A DNA stretch of 64,000 nt from Leptotrichia sp. HSP-536. Lineage in GTDB: Bacteria > Fusobacteriota > Fusobacteriia > Fusobacteriales > Leptotrichiaceae. Positions 35,411-43,910 of this stretch are shown here, in pieces (the stretch's first letter is position 1; each line of letters opens with the position of its first letter). The notes under the pieces are model-generated. The model was not told where the DNA came from, ran no database searches, and saw only the letters and a program-made list of their open reading frames with translations. The translations under genes and the position numbers were made by a program. The stretch lies in NCBI RefSeq assembly GCF_041199985.1, contig NZ_CP165647.1:2294001-2358000 (forward strand). Reading direction: 5' to 3'.

Positions 35411-35671
35411 TTAGTCTCTGATTGTTGCTAATAATTCTCCTAAAACTTCAACTGCTTGGTCAGCATCAGGTCCTTCAGCGTGAACTGTAACTTCTGAACC
35501 ATTTTTGATTCCAATTGATAATAATTTTAGTAAAGATTTTCCATTTACTTTTTTCCCTTCGTTTTCAACTTCAACTTTACTTTCAAATTCTTTTGCTTTA
35601 GCAACAAATACTCCACCTGGTCTTGTATGTAATCCTGTAGGATTTGTCATAGTAACTGTTTTACTTGCCAT
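35411..35671 (-). CDS. ptsH: Phosphocarrier protein HPr
   Basis: 86 residues. PTS phosphocarrier between EI and sugar permeases. MTNPTGLHTRPGG carries the phospho-acceptor His15 and NGKSLLKLLSIG carries Ser46, the regulatory HPr-kinase site of Firmicutes-type HPr. GAEG-like AEGPDADQAVEVL ends the protein. Ribosome-binding site AAGGAGG is optimal. No ptsI adjacent, so HPr is a stand-alone gene with its own terminator at 35295. Confidence 0.95.
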   Translation of the reverse strand: MASKTVTMTNPTGLHTRPGGVFVAKAKEFESKVEVENEGKKVNGKSLLKLLSIGIKNGSEVTVHAEGPDADQAVEVLGELLATIRD

Positions 35672-35794
35672 TTATTTATCCTCCTTAATTATATCTCTAC
35701 TTTAATTTTACAACAGTTTTTGGTATTTGTCAATAAGTGTGAAAAACATTTTTTCTGTTAGCCAGTCAAACAATATTTTTTATTTAGAAAAAGG

Positions 35795-37426
35795 TTATTG
35801 AACTTCGATTAATAGCGTATGAAAGTTTGTGTAAATTACATTTCCTGGTTTACTATTTTTTATTTTTTTTACAAATTTTCTTTCACAGTAATCAACTGTA
35901 ACTTTGTCACCTTTTTTTGCTTTAGAATATTCACAGGCAAGATTTGCAGCGTGTAGAAGAACATCTTTTGGAACTTCCTTATTATTTCGTAAAATAAGCA
36001 CGTGGCTTCCAGGAATGTCCTTTATGTGCATCCAAATGTCGTTGGGCTGTCCTTTGGAAAAAGATATTTCCTCATTTTCTTTATTATTTCTTCCAACGAA
36101 AATTTGAAAATCTTTATAGTTAAATGACAATAATTCACGTTTTTTTGACTTGTTCAATTTAATTTTATTTTTTATTTTATTTCCATTATTTGATAAATTC
36201 AGCTCATTTTCAATTTCCTCAATTCCAATAAAATCATTTTCCTTTTCGATAAACATTTTTATTTCCTCAAAATATTTTATTTCATTCTGAATGTCTAAAA
36301 ATCTGGAATTTAAGGCTGAAATAGTACGTTTTCCCTTGTTATATTTATTATAATAAAAGTTTAAATTGTCGTTTGGAGATAAAAGTGGATCTAGATTTAT
36401 CGTAATGTCCTGATTGTTATAAAAGTCAAAAGCTGTAATTTTTTTCATTCCGTATTTTATCTGATGCATATTTGCAGCCAGAATATCCCCCATATTTTTG
36501 TATTTTTCAAAATTTTCATTTTTTTTCAAGTCAACTTTTATATTTTTTTGAATTTTTTTGAATTTTTTTATTTGAGAATCCACATATTTTAGTAGATTTT
36601 TCTTTTTTTCACTAATTACATTAGAACTAACAGTAACCTTAAAATACTTGTTCAGTCCTTCGTTTAAAGTTTCAAAATATCTTCTTCCATTTTCTATGTT
36701 TGTATTTTCTTTTTGACTAAATTCAGAAAATTCGTTGTAAGTTAATACTTTGTGAATTTTTCCACGATTTAATATTTCATACATTACTGTTCTGTAGCTG
36801 GATAAATATTTTTTGAAAGTGTCATAATCCTGTGAACATTGCAATGCAAAGGCACGTCCCACACCTTCGATTTTTTCCATAAAAGTTTCAGTTTCAAACG
36901 GAAAATTCTCAGCTTCCAGATAAAGCGGCGAAATCTTTTTTTCTTCAAATGGCAACGTATATCTTGCACCTGTCATAATAACACGGTTTCCAACATCAAT
37001 TGAAGTAAAATAAAGGGCAGACAGGATTTTCCCTTTGCTTGTCAAAAAAATATTGCTCGCTTTTCCCATAATTTCAATAATTAACGTATATTTTTCCACA
37101 TCCCCAAACTGATTTAACTTCTCAAAATCAAAATACACAATCCTATCGAAACCTTCCTGACGAATATTTATTAAAATTGAATTTTGTAAATATTTTTTTA
37201 ATGATAACAAAAATTTCGATTGAAAATCAGTATTTGGATCTTTTTCGTCCTTTAAGTAAAAAATTGTTGAATTGTCCTTTACTTGAAAAATCAAGTTATT
37301 CTTTCCAAAAAAAAGTGAAAATGAAACTCTATCATATTGAAAAATTTTTGTCAATTTATATCGTAATATTTTTTCTTTTATCTCTTTTATTAAAAATGAA
37401 ATACCGATTCCGTCTAAATAAAGCAT
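35795..37426 (-). CDS. rqcH: RqcH / NFACT-family ribosome quality control protein
   Basis: 543 residues. NFACT-N (1-200) with GFDRIVYFDFE, where Asp94-Arg95 fits the DR motif needed for alanine tailing, and VIMTGARYTLP; HhH region (200-250); long coiled coil (about 270-400); NFACT-R (430-543) with NDIWMHIKDIPGSHVLI and YSKAKKGDKVTVDY. In Bacillus RqcH binds obstructed large subunits and recruits tRNA-Ala to add C-terminal alanines. Older annotations call it fibronectin-binding protein. AGGAGGGAGT precedes the ATG. It follows the MarR-FeoA gene by 29 bp. Confidence 0.9.
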   Translation of the reverse strand: MLYLDGIGISFLIKEIKEKILRYKLTKIFQYDRVSFSLFFGKNNLIFQVKDNSTIFYLKDEKDPNTDFQSKFLLSLKKYLQNSILINIRQEGFDRIVYFDFEKLNQFGDVEKYTLIIEIMGKASNIFLTSKGKILSALYFTSIDVGNRVIMTGARYTLPFEEKKISPLYLEAENFPFETETFMEKIEGVGRAFALQCSQDYDTFKKYLSSYRTVMYEILNRGKIHKVLTYNEFSEFSQKENTNIENGRRYFETLNEGLNKYFKVTVSSNVISEKKKNLLKYVDSQIKKFKKIQKNIKVDLKKNENFEKYKNMGDILAANMHQIKYGMKKITAFDFYNNQDITINLDPLLSPNDNLNFYYNKYNKGKRTISALNSRFLDIQNEIKYFEEIKMFIEKENDFIGIEEIENELNLSNNGNKIKNKIKLNKSKKRELLSFNYKDFQIFVGRNNKENEEISFSKGQPNDIWMHIKDIPGSHVLILRNNKEVPKDVLLHAANLACEYSKAKKGDKVTVDYCERKFVKKIKNSKPGNVIYTNFHTLLIEVQ

Positions 37427-37455
37427 ACTCCCTCCTTTTTCTGTATTTCTAATTT

Positions 37456-38118
37456 TTAAAGAGCATTTCTTCTAACCATAATATTTTCTGCATCTTCAAT
37501 ATTCAATACTTTCTCGTCCCCATCTACAAGCAAAGTTATCAAATATTTATCAATATTCAGAATTTTTATTAGTGATTTTATCATAACGCCTTTTTCATTC
37601 AAGTATTTTCTGATTGCAACGCTTCCTTTTATTGAGGAAACCTGCACCAAGTCATCTTTTTCAAAGTTTAGTATTGATTCAGGCTGAATATCCTTTTTGA
37701 CTTTATTCAAATTTTTTACAATAGTTTCAAAAACTTCGATAAAAGTGTCTATTTTTTCTTGCGGAATATCACTTGTGATTTTTTCCAAAATATTTGAATG
37801 AAAATTTCCGTGATAATTCAAGGCAACCATACCTTTTGCTGTTAATTTTACAAAAACTTTACGTCTGTCAACGTCCGACCGGGAACGCTCCAAAAACTGC
37901 TTATCGGTTAATTTGTTTACGGCGACTGAAGCTGTTCCCATTGTAATGCCCAGTTTGTCAGACAGTTCATTCATTGTGATTTTATTTTCCCCAATCGCTT
38001 CGATGATATGCAGCTCAGATGTAGTCAAGCATTTGATTACTTGATTTAAGTTAATTTCTTCAATTTTATAATAGGTTTTATAAAATTTGTCTAATAGATT
38101 TTCGATTTTTTCATACAT
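37456..38118 (-). CDS. MarR-type regulator fused to a FeoA/SH3-like domain
   Basis: 220 residues. The N-terminal winged helix (about 1-140) has ELHIIEAIGENKITMNELSD, GITMGTASVAVNKLTDKQF and DRRKVFVKLTAKG, the MarR wing with DxRxxxV. The C-terminal part (150-215) has DLVQVSSIKGSVAIRKYL and GVMIKSLIKI, a FeoA-like beta-barrel as in DtxR/MntR regulators. No metal-ligand cluster typical of DtxR is obvious. It may sense metal or another small ligand and bind DNA as a dimer. Same strand between rpe and rqcH. Confidence 0.75.
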   Translation of the reverse strand: MYEKIENLLDKFYKTYYKIEEINLNQVIKCLTTSELHIIEAIGENKITMNELSDKLGITMGTASVAVNKLTDKQFLERSRSDVDRRKVFVKLTAKGMVALNYHGNFHSNILEKITSDIPQEKIDTFIEVFETIVKNLNKVKKDIQPESILNFEKDDLVQVSSIKGSVAIRKYLNEKGVMIKSLIKILNIDKYLITLLVDGDEKVLNIEDAENIMVRRNAL

Positions 38119-38173
38119 TTCAATTTTTCCTTTCTTCTCTTCCTTTTTTCTTTTTTTCTCTATTTTTTCAAAT

Positions 38174-38812
38174 TTACTTATTCAAAGATTCAATTTTTTC
38201 CTTATAATTTCCACTGAAAATATATGAACCTGCAACCAGTACATTCGCTCCAGCCTCTTTTACCAATTTTGCAGTTTCATCATTTATCCCGCCATCCACT
38301 TCAATATCAATATTTTCCTTAATTTTTCGTAAGTCCTTTATTTTCTGAACCATTTCAGGAATAAATTTTTGTCCGCCAAATCCTGGATTTACTGTCATAA
38401 TTAACACCATGTCAATATTATCCAAGTCATATTTTATAGTGTTCAGTGAAGTTGAAGGATTTAGTGCAACTCCGACTTTTTTTCCAAAAGATTTTATTAA
38501 CTGGATTGTTCTGTTCAAATGCTTTGTAGCTTCGGCATGAACTGTAATAATGTCTGAAAACTCAGCAAAGTCTTTTATCAAATAATCTGGCTCGTTTACC
38601 ATCAGATGTACGTCAAACACAAGGTTACTATATTTTCGTAGTGATGAAATCACGGGAGCTCCAAAACTTATATTTGGAACAAAATTTCCGTCCATAACAT
38701 CCAAATGTAAATATTCTGCCCCCAGTTTTTCCACTTCCTCAATTTCTTCTCTTAACTTGCTAAAATCTGCCGCAAGCAATGATGGTGCTATTATTATTTT
38801 TTCATTATTCAT
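38174..38812 (-). CDS. rpe: Ribulose-phosphate 3-epimerase
   Basis: 212 residues, TIM barrel, interconverts ribulose-5-P and xylulose-5-P. IIAPSLLAADFSKL, HLDVMDGNFVPNISFG, VDGGINDETAKL and GFGGQKFIPEM are the family signatures with metal ligands His and Asp. ATG at 38812 (MNNEKII) is chosen over the upstream in-frame TTG. Starts 46 bp after rsgA on the same strand, as in the Firmicutes rsgA-rpe pair. Confidence 0.95.
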   Translation of the reverse strand: MNNEKIIIAPSLLAADFSKLREEIEEVEKLGAEYLHLDVMDGNFVPNISFGAPVISSLRKYSNLVFDVHLMVNEPDYLIKDFAEFSDIITVHAEATKHLNRTIQLIKSFGKKVGVALNPSTSLNTIKYDLDNIDMVLIMTVNPGFGGQKFIPEMVQKIKDLRKIKENIDIEVDGGINDETAKLVKEAGANVLVAGSYIFSGNYKEKIESLNK

Positions 38813-38857
38813 AAAAATCAACTCTTTTCTTTCTTTTTTCTTTTTTGAAATAATTAT

Positions 38858-39805
38858 CTATTTTGAATTGTTAAATTTTATGTTTTCAAGCGAATACAAG
38901 TAAAAAGCATACCGCTCCTGCGAAATATTGCCATTTTTTACATTTTCCTTAATCGCACAGTTTGGCTCGTTTACGTGAATGCAGTCCCGAAATTTGCAAT
39001 TTGGAATAAATTTCAAAAATTCTGGAAATAACTTTTCAAGTTCCTTTTTTTCTTCTAGCTTTGGAAAATCAAGTGTCGAAAATCCTGGCGTATCTATTAT
39101 GTATGAATGTTGTGCTAGCATAAAAAATCGGCTTTCTATAGTTGTATGCCGTCCTTTTTTGGTTTTTTGGCTGACATCGTTTGTAGTTAATACTTCTTCG
39201 CCAATCAAAGTGTTTATAAGCGTAGATTTTCCAGCTCCCGACGGTCCTGAAATTACAACAGATTTTTTATTTATATATTGTTTTAATTCCGCAAGTCCAA
39301 TGTTTGTTTCAGTTGAAATTGGGAAAATAGAAATTGTATCTTTAAAAAGTTGCCTAAATTTATTTAAAAATTCTTTCAGTTCTTCTTCTGAAAACAAGTC
39401 AATTTTAGACAAAATTAATGCAATTGGAATATCTTGAGAATTTGCATTTAACAGCATTTTCTGAAAATTTGTAAAATCAAAATTTGGACTTTTTATTGCA
39501 AATAAAATGCCGATAAAATCAATATTTGCAATAAGTGGACGATACAAAAAATTTTTTCTTTTTTCAATTTTTTCAATAACCTTTTCCTTTTTGTCAAATT
39601 CCACGTAGTCTCCAATAATACAGTTCATCTTGCTATTTTTTACTTTTAAAGTTCCACGTAATTTACATTCATAAATATTTTCTTCATTCAAATTTTTGGA
39701 ATTTTCGTTTAAAACATAGTAAAATCCCTTTATTTTCCTAATAACTTTTCCTTTAATAAAAATATTTGGGAGAAATTTCAAAATAAAATTTAAAATAACT
39801 CCCAT
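38858..39805 (-). CDS. rsgA: Ribosome small-subunit assembly GTPase RsgA
   Basis: 315 residues. OB fold (about 15-85), circularly permuted GTPase: SKIDLF (G4), SGPSGAGKSTLINTLIG (G1), TTIESRF (G2), DTPGFSTLDF (G3), and a zinc-binding tail FRDCIHVNEPNCAIKENV. Helps late 30S maturation. The ATG at 39805 abuts GGAG with no spacer, and the usual start would be before KGKVIRKIKG, where there is ATT, so the N-terminal 17 residues look extended. Between the PASTA gene and rpe. Confidence 0.93.
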   Translation of the reverse strand: MGVILNFILKFLPNIFIKGKVIRKIKGFYYVLNENSKNLNEENIYECKLRGTLKVKNSKMNCIIGDYVEFDKKEKVIEKIEKRKNFLYRPLIANIDFIGILFAIKSPNFDFTNFQKMLLNANSQDIPIALILSKIDLFSEEELKEFLNKFRQLFKDTISIFPISTETNIGLAELKQYINKKSVVISGPSGAGKSTLINTLIGEEVLTTNDVSQKTKKGRHTTIESRFFMLAQHSYIIDTPGFSTLDFPKLEEKKELEKLFPEFLKFIPNCKFRDCIHVNEPNCAIKENVKNGNISQERYAFYLYSLENIKFNNSK

Positions 39806-39843
39806 CTCCTTTCTAAATTTTTTGTCACTGTAAATAATAAATT

Positions 39844-40791
39844 TTACTCATCGTCATCAGCATTACTATCGCCTGGTGGAGAAGTTGATGTGTCATCATT
39901 ATTCCGTCGTTCGCCACCTTGCTGCTGAGAATTTTCAGGATTATTATTTTGTCTGTCTATTTGATTTATTTTGTCATCAATAGCTTTTTCAATTTCTCTT
40001 TCATTTACATTTGGCTGTTGCCTGATAATTTCTTCAGTCGATCTTTCTCGTTTTCTTACAGCTGCTCCACTATTTACCACAACAGATACTTTTTGTCCAC
40101 GCTGTATTTTCGTTCCAGCCGCAGGATTTGTGGAAATAATTGTATTTACTGGTAATGTTGGGTCGCTCGTTTGAGATACAGAGCCAATTTCAAGTCCAAT
40201 CTGCTTTAACAGTTCTCTAGCATCATTTATATCAAGCCCAGTTATATTTGGCATAACTGATGGATCTACCATTTGCTGTGAAGATACTAATATTGAAATT
40301 TTTTGATTGACTTCAAGTTTTGTACCAGGTTTTGGATAGACTCCTAAAATTGTGTTGTATTTTTGGTTAGATGGAAAATAATCAATTGTTTCAATTTGAA
40401 TATTCTGTCCTTTTAGCCGAGACCTTGCTTCTAATAGTTCCAGTCCGACTATATTAGGTACTTTTACATCTTCTCCATTGTTTACCCATATTCTAATAAC
40501 CCTGTTTACCTTTACTTCCTTTCCTGGACGTGGATCCTGATTATAAACAGTGTCCAATGGAACTTTTTCTGTCTTGGAGTTAATAACTTTAACTTTTAGT
40601 CCAGCTTCCTTCAGATATTTTATCGCATCCTTTTTATCAAGATTAACGACATTTGGTATTACTGTAAGCCTAGTGTTAAAAAAATGACGCTCAAAAACAT
40701 CTTTTCCAAATATTGCCAACGTCACTAAACAAAGCAGTACAATAATAATTCTAAAAAATTTACCATAATTAAATTTATATTTTGTGGCCAT
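39844..40791 (-). CDS. PASTA-only single-pass membrane protein
   Basis: 315 residues. Short cytoplasmic N-terminus, one helix (about 12-30), then three PASTA repeats: 36-104 (VIPNVVNLDKKDAIKYLKEA), 105-170 (VPNIVGLELLEARSRL) and 172-240 (MPNITGLDINDARELLKQIG), and a low-complexity Gln/Asn/Ser tail ending DSNADDDE. PASTA domains bind peptidoglycan fragments and occur in Stk-type kinases and PBPs; here no kinase or PBP domain precedes them. GAGGTG ribosome-binding site. It is the first gene of PASTA-rsgA-rpe. Confidence 0.85.
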   Translation of the reverse strand: MATKYKFNYGKFFRIIIVLLCLVTLAIFGKDVFERHFFNTRLTVIPNVVNLDKKDAIKYLKEAGLKVKVINSKTEKVPLDTVYNQDPRPGKEVKVNRVIRIWVNNGEDVKVPNIVGLELLEARSRLKGQNIQIETIDYFPSNQKYNTILGVYPKPGTKLEVNQKISILVSSQQMVDPSVMPNITGLDINDARELLKQIGLEIGSVSQTSDPTLPVNTIISTNPAAGTKIQRGQKVSVVVNSGAAVRKRERSTEEIIRQQPNVNEREIEKAIDDKINQIDRQNNNPENSQQQGGERRNNDDTSTSPPGDSNADDDE

Positions 40792-41070
40792 TTTTCACCT
40801 CATTATTTTTATTGTTAATTCTTTACTTTATATAATATCACAAATATTGAAAAAATGATATATATTTATTTTAATAAGACAGAGTAAAAAGTTTAGAACC
40901 AAATAAATTTAATTAAATTTTTAATAACAAAAAGAAAAAACGCTTAGAATTAATATCTCAACCTTTTTGAAAAATGATTCTCTGCTATGATTAGAATATC
41001 AGATTTTCTCTTCTGTTTGAGATAGAATAATACCCAACGAGAAAAACTTTAGAAAGAAGTATTATTAAAA

Positions 41071-41099
41071 TTGACTATGCAAATAAGTAATGTTATAAT
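41071..41099 (+). promoter_or_regulatory. Promoter of the PhnD-type gene
   Basis: TTGACT (41071-41076), 17 bp, TATAAT (41094-41099), 87 bp before the ATG. An 8 bp inverted repeat (AATAATAC/GTATTATT, about 41027-41067) lies just upstream; role unknown. The rest of 40792-41070 holds nothing I can name. Confidence 0.75.
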
Positions 41100-41185
41100 A
41101 CAGTAGTTATTCAATAAACTAATTTTCAATATTGTAATTTTTTACAATTTTAAAATTAGATTTTAACTAAATTTTGGGAGGTATT

Positions 41186-42178
41186 ATGAAAAGAAACATT
41201 TTAAAAAGTTTGTTGTTATTAGCTATTTTGTTGTTTACAATTAGCTGTGGTAAAAAAAATAACACAATAAAAATTGTATTTTTACCAAATGAAACAAATG
41301 ATTCATTGAAGAAATCAAGGGAAGAGTTTGCCAGAGTTGTTCAGGAAGCGACTGGAAAAAAAGTGGAAATTGTTACAACTACCGATTATAACATAACGGT
41401 GGAAAATATTGTTTCTGGACAATCTCAAATTGCATATATCGGTGCAGAGGCATATTTAAATGCTAGACAGAGAACAAAAGATATTGAAGCAGTACTTACT
41501 AATGCAGGAAAAAGCGGAACATTGGAAGATGCCCTTTATTACAGCTTTATTGCAGTAAGAGCAGAGGATGCGGCAAAATACCGTTCAGGAGACGGATATG
41601 ACCTTAAAAAGCTGAAAGGGAAATCAATGGGATTTGTTACAAATAGTTCTACATCAGGATTTAAGATTCCAGGAAACTTGCTTGTAAAAGAATTTGGATT
41701 AAAAAACACTGATGAATTATTAGGAAATAAAGCATTTTCAAAAGTTATGTTTGGAAATTCGCATCCTGGAACTCAAGTTTTATTATTTAAAGGAGATGTG
41801 GATGCTGCAACATTTGCCATTCCAAAATCATTTACAATTTATGAGCTGACAGCTGGAAAAGACTTCAATTCAGGAGCCACATATAGAGTGAAAAAAGGAG
41901 CAGTTGCACCATTTGGAGATTATGCCGGAAAAAGTTTTACAGTTATAAAATCAATCCCTGTTTATAACGGAGCAATTGTATTTAATATAAGAACATTGGC
42001 AAAGGAAGATCAGGAAAAAATCAAGAAAGCTCTAATGTCTAAGTCAACAACTGATAATCCTCATATTTTCAGTGATAAAAACAGCAAAGTAAGAGGACTT
42101 TTCCTAAAAGAAAATCCCAATGTAGGATTTGTAGAAACAAATACAGCCTGGTATGAAGGAATGAAAAATATAAAATAA
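41186..42178 (+). CDS. PhnD-type substrate-binding lipoprotein
   Basis: About 330 residues. Lipoprotein signal (MKRNILKSLLLLAILLFTIS-CG, lipobox TISC). VFLPNETNDSLKKSREEF, TDYNITVENIVSGQSQIAYI, SHPGTQVLLFKGDVDAATF match the phosphate/phosphite/phosphonate-binding PhnD family. The ATG has GGGAGG 4 nt away. No PhnC or PhnE gene follows: next is an S4 protein. The channel must be elsewhere or shared. The ligand is uncertain; relatives in this family also bind other small anions. Confidence 0.82.
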   Translation: MKRNILKSLLLLAILLFTISCGKKNNTIKIVFLPNETNDSLKKSREEFARVVQEATGKKVEIVTTTDYNITVENIVSGQSQIAYIGAEAYLNARQRTKDIEAVLTNAGKSGTLEDALYYSFIAVRAEDAAKYRSGDGYDLKKLKGKSMGFVTNSSTSGFKIPGNLLVKEFGLKNTDELLGNKAFSKVMFGNSHPGTQVLLFKGDVDAATFAIPKSFTIYELTAGKDFNSGATYRVKKGAVAPFGDYAGKSFTVIKSIPVYNGAIVFNIRTLAKEDQEKIKKALMSKSTTDNPHIFSDKNSKVRGLFLKENPNVGFVETNTAWYEGMKNIK

Positions 42179-42197
42179 TAAAATCGAGGAAAAAAAT

Positions 42198-42440
42198 ATG
42201 CGTTTAGATAAATTTTTAAAAGTAACAAGAATTATAAAAAGAAGAACTGTGGCAAAAGAGCTCGCAGATAATGGAAATATCGTTGTAAACGGAGATGTAA
42301 AGAAATCTTCTTATGATGTGAAAAAAGGAGATATTTTTGAAATAAAATATTTTAACAAGAATATAAAAGTAAAAGTTTTGGATTTGCCGCCTGAAAGTTT
42401 AAAAAAAGAATTTATTGATGATTATATCAAAATAATTTAA
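42198..42440 (+). CDS. S4-domain RNA-binding protein
   Basis: 80 residues. MRLDKFLKVTRIIKRRTVA, NGNIVVNGDVKKSSYDV and KKGDIFEIKYF form a single S4 domain (RlbA/YabO type or Hsp15-like). Small S4 proteins of this type bind stalled 50S-nascent-chain complexes (RqcP/Hsp15), which fits the presence of RqcH in this genome. GAGG 8 nt before the ATG. Follows the PhnD-type gene by 19 bp. Confidence 0.85.
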   Translation: MRLDKFLKVTRIIKRRTVAKELADNGNIVVNGDVKKSSYDVKKGDIFEIKYFNKNIKVKVLDLPPESLKKEFIDDYIKII

Positions 42441-42512
42441 TAAAATACTTTTATAATTTTAATAAAAATTACACTTTAGATACGAGCATGAAGTTGCTGT
42501 AAATTCGTAAAA

Positions 42513-42613
42513 TATACTCAACTCCTTTTAATATTAAATCAGCAAAATTAATAATCTCTGTGTTCTAACGGCATAGTCATAATCTTTAAGTTTAATTTTA
42601 AAATAGTATTATA
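42513..42613. repeat. MITE copy C
   Basis: 101 bp. Left TATACTCAACTCC, right (minus strand) TATAATACTATTTTAAAA, core GCATAGTCATAATCTTTAAG. It lies between the S4 gene and the spoVG promoter, the only feature in that gap. Confidence 0.55.
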
Positions 42614-42757
42614 ATAATATAATGATTAAAAAGGTTTTTGAAAAATTAATCAATCTAAGCTTATTAAAATAATTTTTAAGAACATAAAATTCTCTTTTTT
42701 TAGTAGAATCTCTAATAAATTTGGGAAAATATTAACTCTTTTATTATTATTTTCACT

Positions 42758-42787
42758 TGTTTTTTATAATAAATGGGGTATAATTAT
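42758..42787 (+). promoter_or_regulatory. Probable spoVG promoter
   Basis: TTGTTT, 16 bp, TATAAT, about 40 bp before the start. -35 is imperfect and the coordinates are approximate. Confidence 0.5.
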
Positions 42788-42824
42788 AATGAAAAAATAA
42801 ATTATACAAACAAGGAGAAGACTT

Positions 42825-43103
42825 ATGAAAGTGACTGATATTCGTATTAGAATTGGAAAACAAACAGAAGGTAATGAAAGATTAAGGGCATATGCCGATA
42901 TTACATTTGACGAGAGTTTTGTCATTCATGGATTAAAAATAATCGATGGACAAAACGGACTTTTTGTGGCAATGCCATCAAGAAGAATGCCAAATGGAGA
43001 ATTTAAGGACATTGTTCATCCTATAAAACCTGAACTACGTGCTGAAATAACAAAGGTTATTTTAGAAAAATTTGAGCAGGAAAACAATGCCCAAACTGAA
43101 TAA
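42825..43103 (+). CDS. spoVG: SpoVG-family regulator
   Basis: 92 residues. MKVTDIRIRIGKQTEGNERL, ADITFDESFVIHGLKII, VAMPSRRMPNGEFKDIVHPI match SpoVG closely. In Bacillus, Listeria and Borrelia it binds nucleic acids and regulates many genes. A non-sporulating relative here must have a broader role. Strong ribosome-binding site (AAGGAG). Monocistronic with a terminator at 43119. Confidence 0.95.
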   Translation: MKVTDIRIRIGKQTEGNERLRAYADITFDESFVIHGLKIIDGQNGLFVAMPSRRMPNGEFKDIVHPIKPELRAEITKVILEKFEQENNAQTE

Positions 43104-43118
43104 TTAAATTTTGTAACG

Positions 43119-43186
43119 AAAGTACACCTAAAGCTACTATAATTATATATACATAATAATACTAATATCAGTGGTGTACTTTTTTT
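43119..43186 (+). terminator. spoVG terminator
   Basis: AAAGTACACC pairs with GGTGTACTTT around a 44 nt A/T loop, followed by T-rich sequence. Oppositely oriented genes meet here, so it may serve both. Confidence 0.75.
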
Positions 43187-43201
43187 GTTTCTTTAAAAAT
43201 A

Positions 43202-43873
43202 TTAATTCCTATCTCTTTTCATAACTGGTAAATATAGCAAAAATTCCAAAAATATCATTGTCAATATTAAACCAATGTCATATAGCCAAATAGGTTCTAT
43301 AAATTTCACTATTGAAATAATATGGCTTTTTAAAAACATTGCATTTATTTCCTTAAAGATATAATTATAAATAAATGCGTAAAGAAATATTAGGAGCAAC
43401 GTAATTACTGATTGAAAAAATCCTTTTTTTGTTGGCTTGTCATTTAGATACTTATAACCAAAAAAAGCTGTAAAAACAATAAGTGCGTGCATTATCATAA
43501 AAAGATAGACATAATAGTTATCGTGGTAATATATTATTCCTGGTAAAATTAACGCCAATATTGGTCCAAAAGTCAAATAATATACGACATTATACAAAAA
43601 TTTTGTTTTAAAAATTAAATATAGTCCTGCAAAAATTGCTGCAAAATTACAAAGATGGACAGGCGTAATATTAGTTATAGGCTCATTTTGATACATTAAC
43701 CTGTAAATCGAGTCGACTAACTTAAATATTAATAAAAAATATCCTAAAAAAGTTGAGTATTTATTTATATCCAAATTTTTAAAAAATTTAGGAACATAAA
43801 ATAAAAATACACAAAATAAAATTGATACAATAAAAGTTTCTATGTGAATAGGGCTAAAATAAGTAAAAGTCAA
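43202..43873 (-). CDS. YwaF/TMEM164-type membrane protein
   Basis: 223 residues, seven or so helices. VHLCNFAAIFAGLYLI and GPILALILPGIIYY are characteristic of the TIGR02206/YwaF family, related to TMEM164 acyltransferases. The start codon is TTG (43871-43873) after AAAGGAG (5 nt). The MTFTYFSPIHIETF start has family similarity. Probably acts in the membrane; substrate unknown. Confidence 0.7.
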   Translation of the reverse strand: MTFTYFSPIHIETFIVSILFCVFLFYVPKFFKNLDINKYSTFLGYFLLIFKLVDSIYRLMYQNEPITNITPVHLCNFAAIFAGLYLIFKTKFLYNVVYYLTFGPILALILPGIIYYHDNYYVYLFMIMHALIVFTAFFGYKYLNDKPTKKGFFQSVITLLLIFLYAFIYNYIFKEINAMFLKSHIISIVKFIEPIWLYDIGLILTMIFLEFLLYLPVMKRDRN

Positions 43874-43910
43874 AATTTCTCCTTTCTAAAATTCTCATTT
43901 AAGAAATTAA

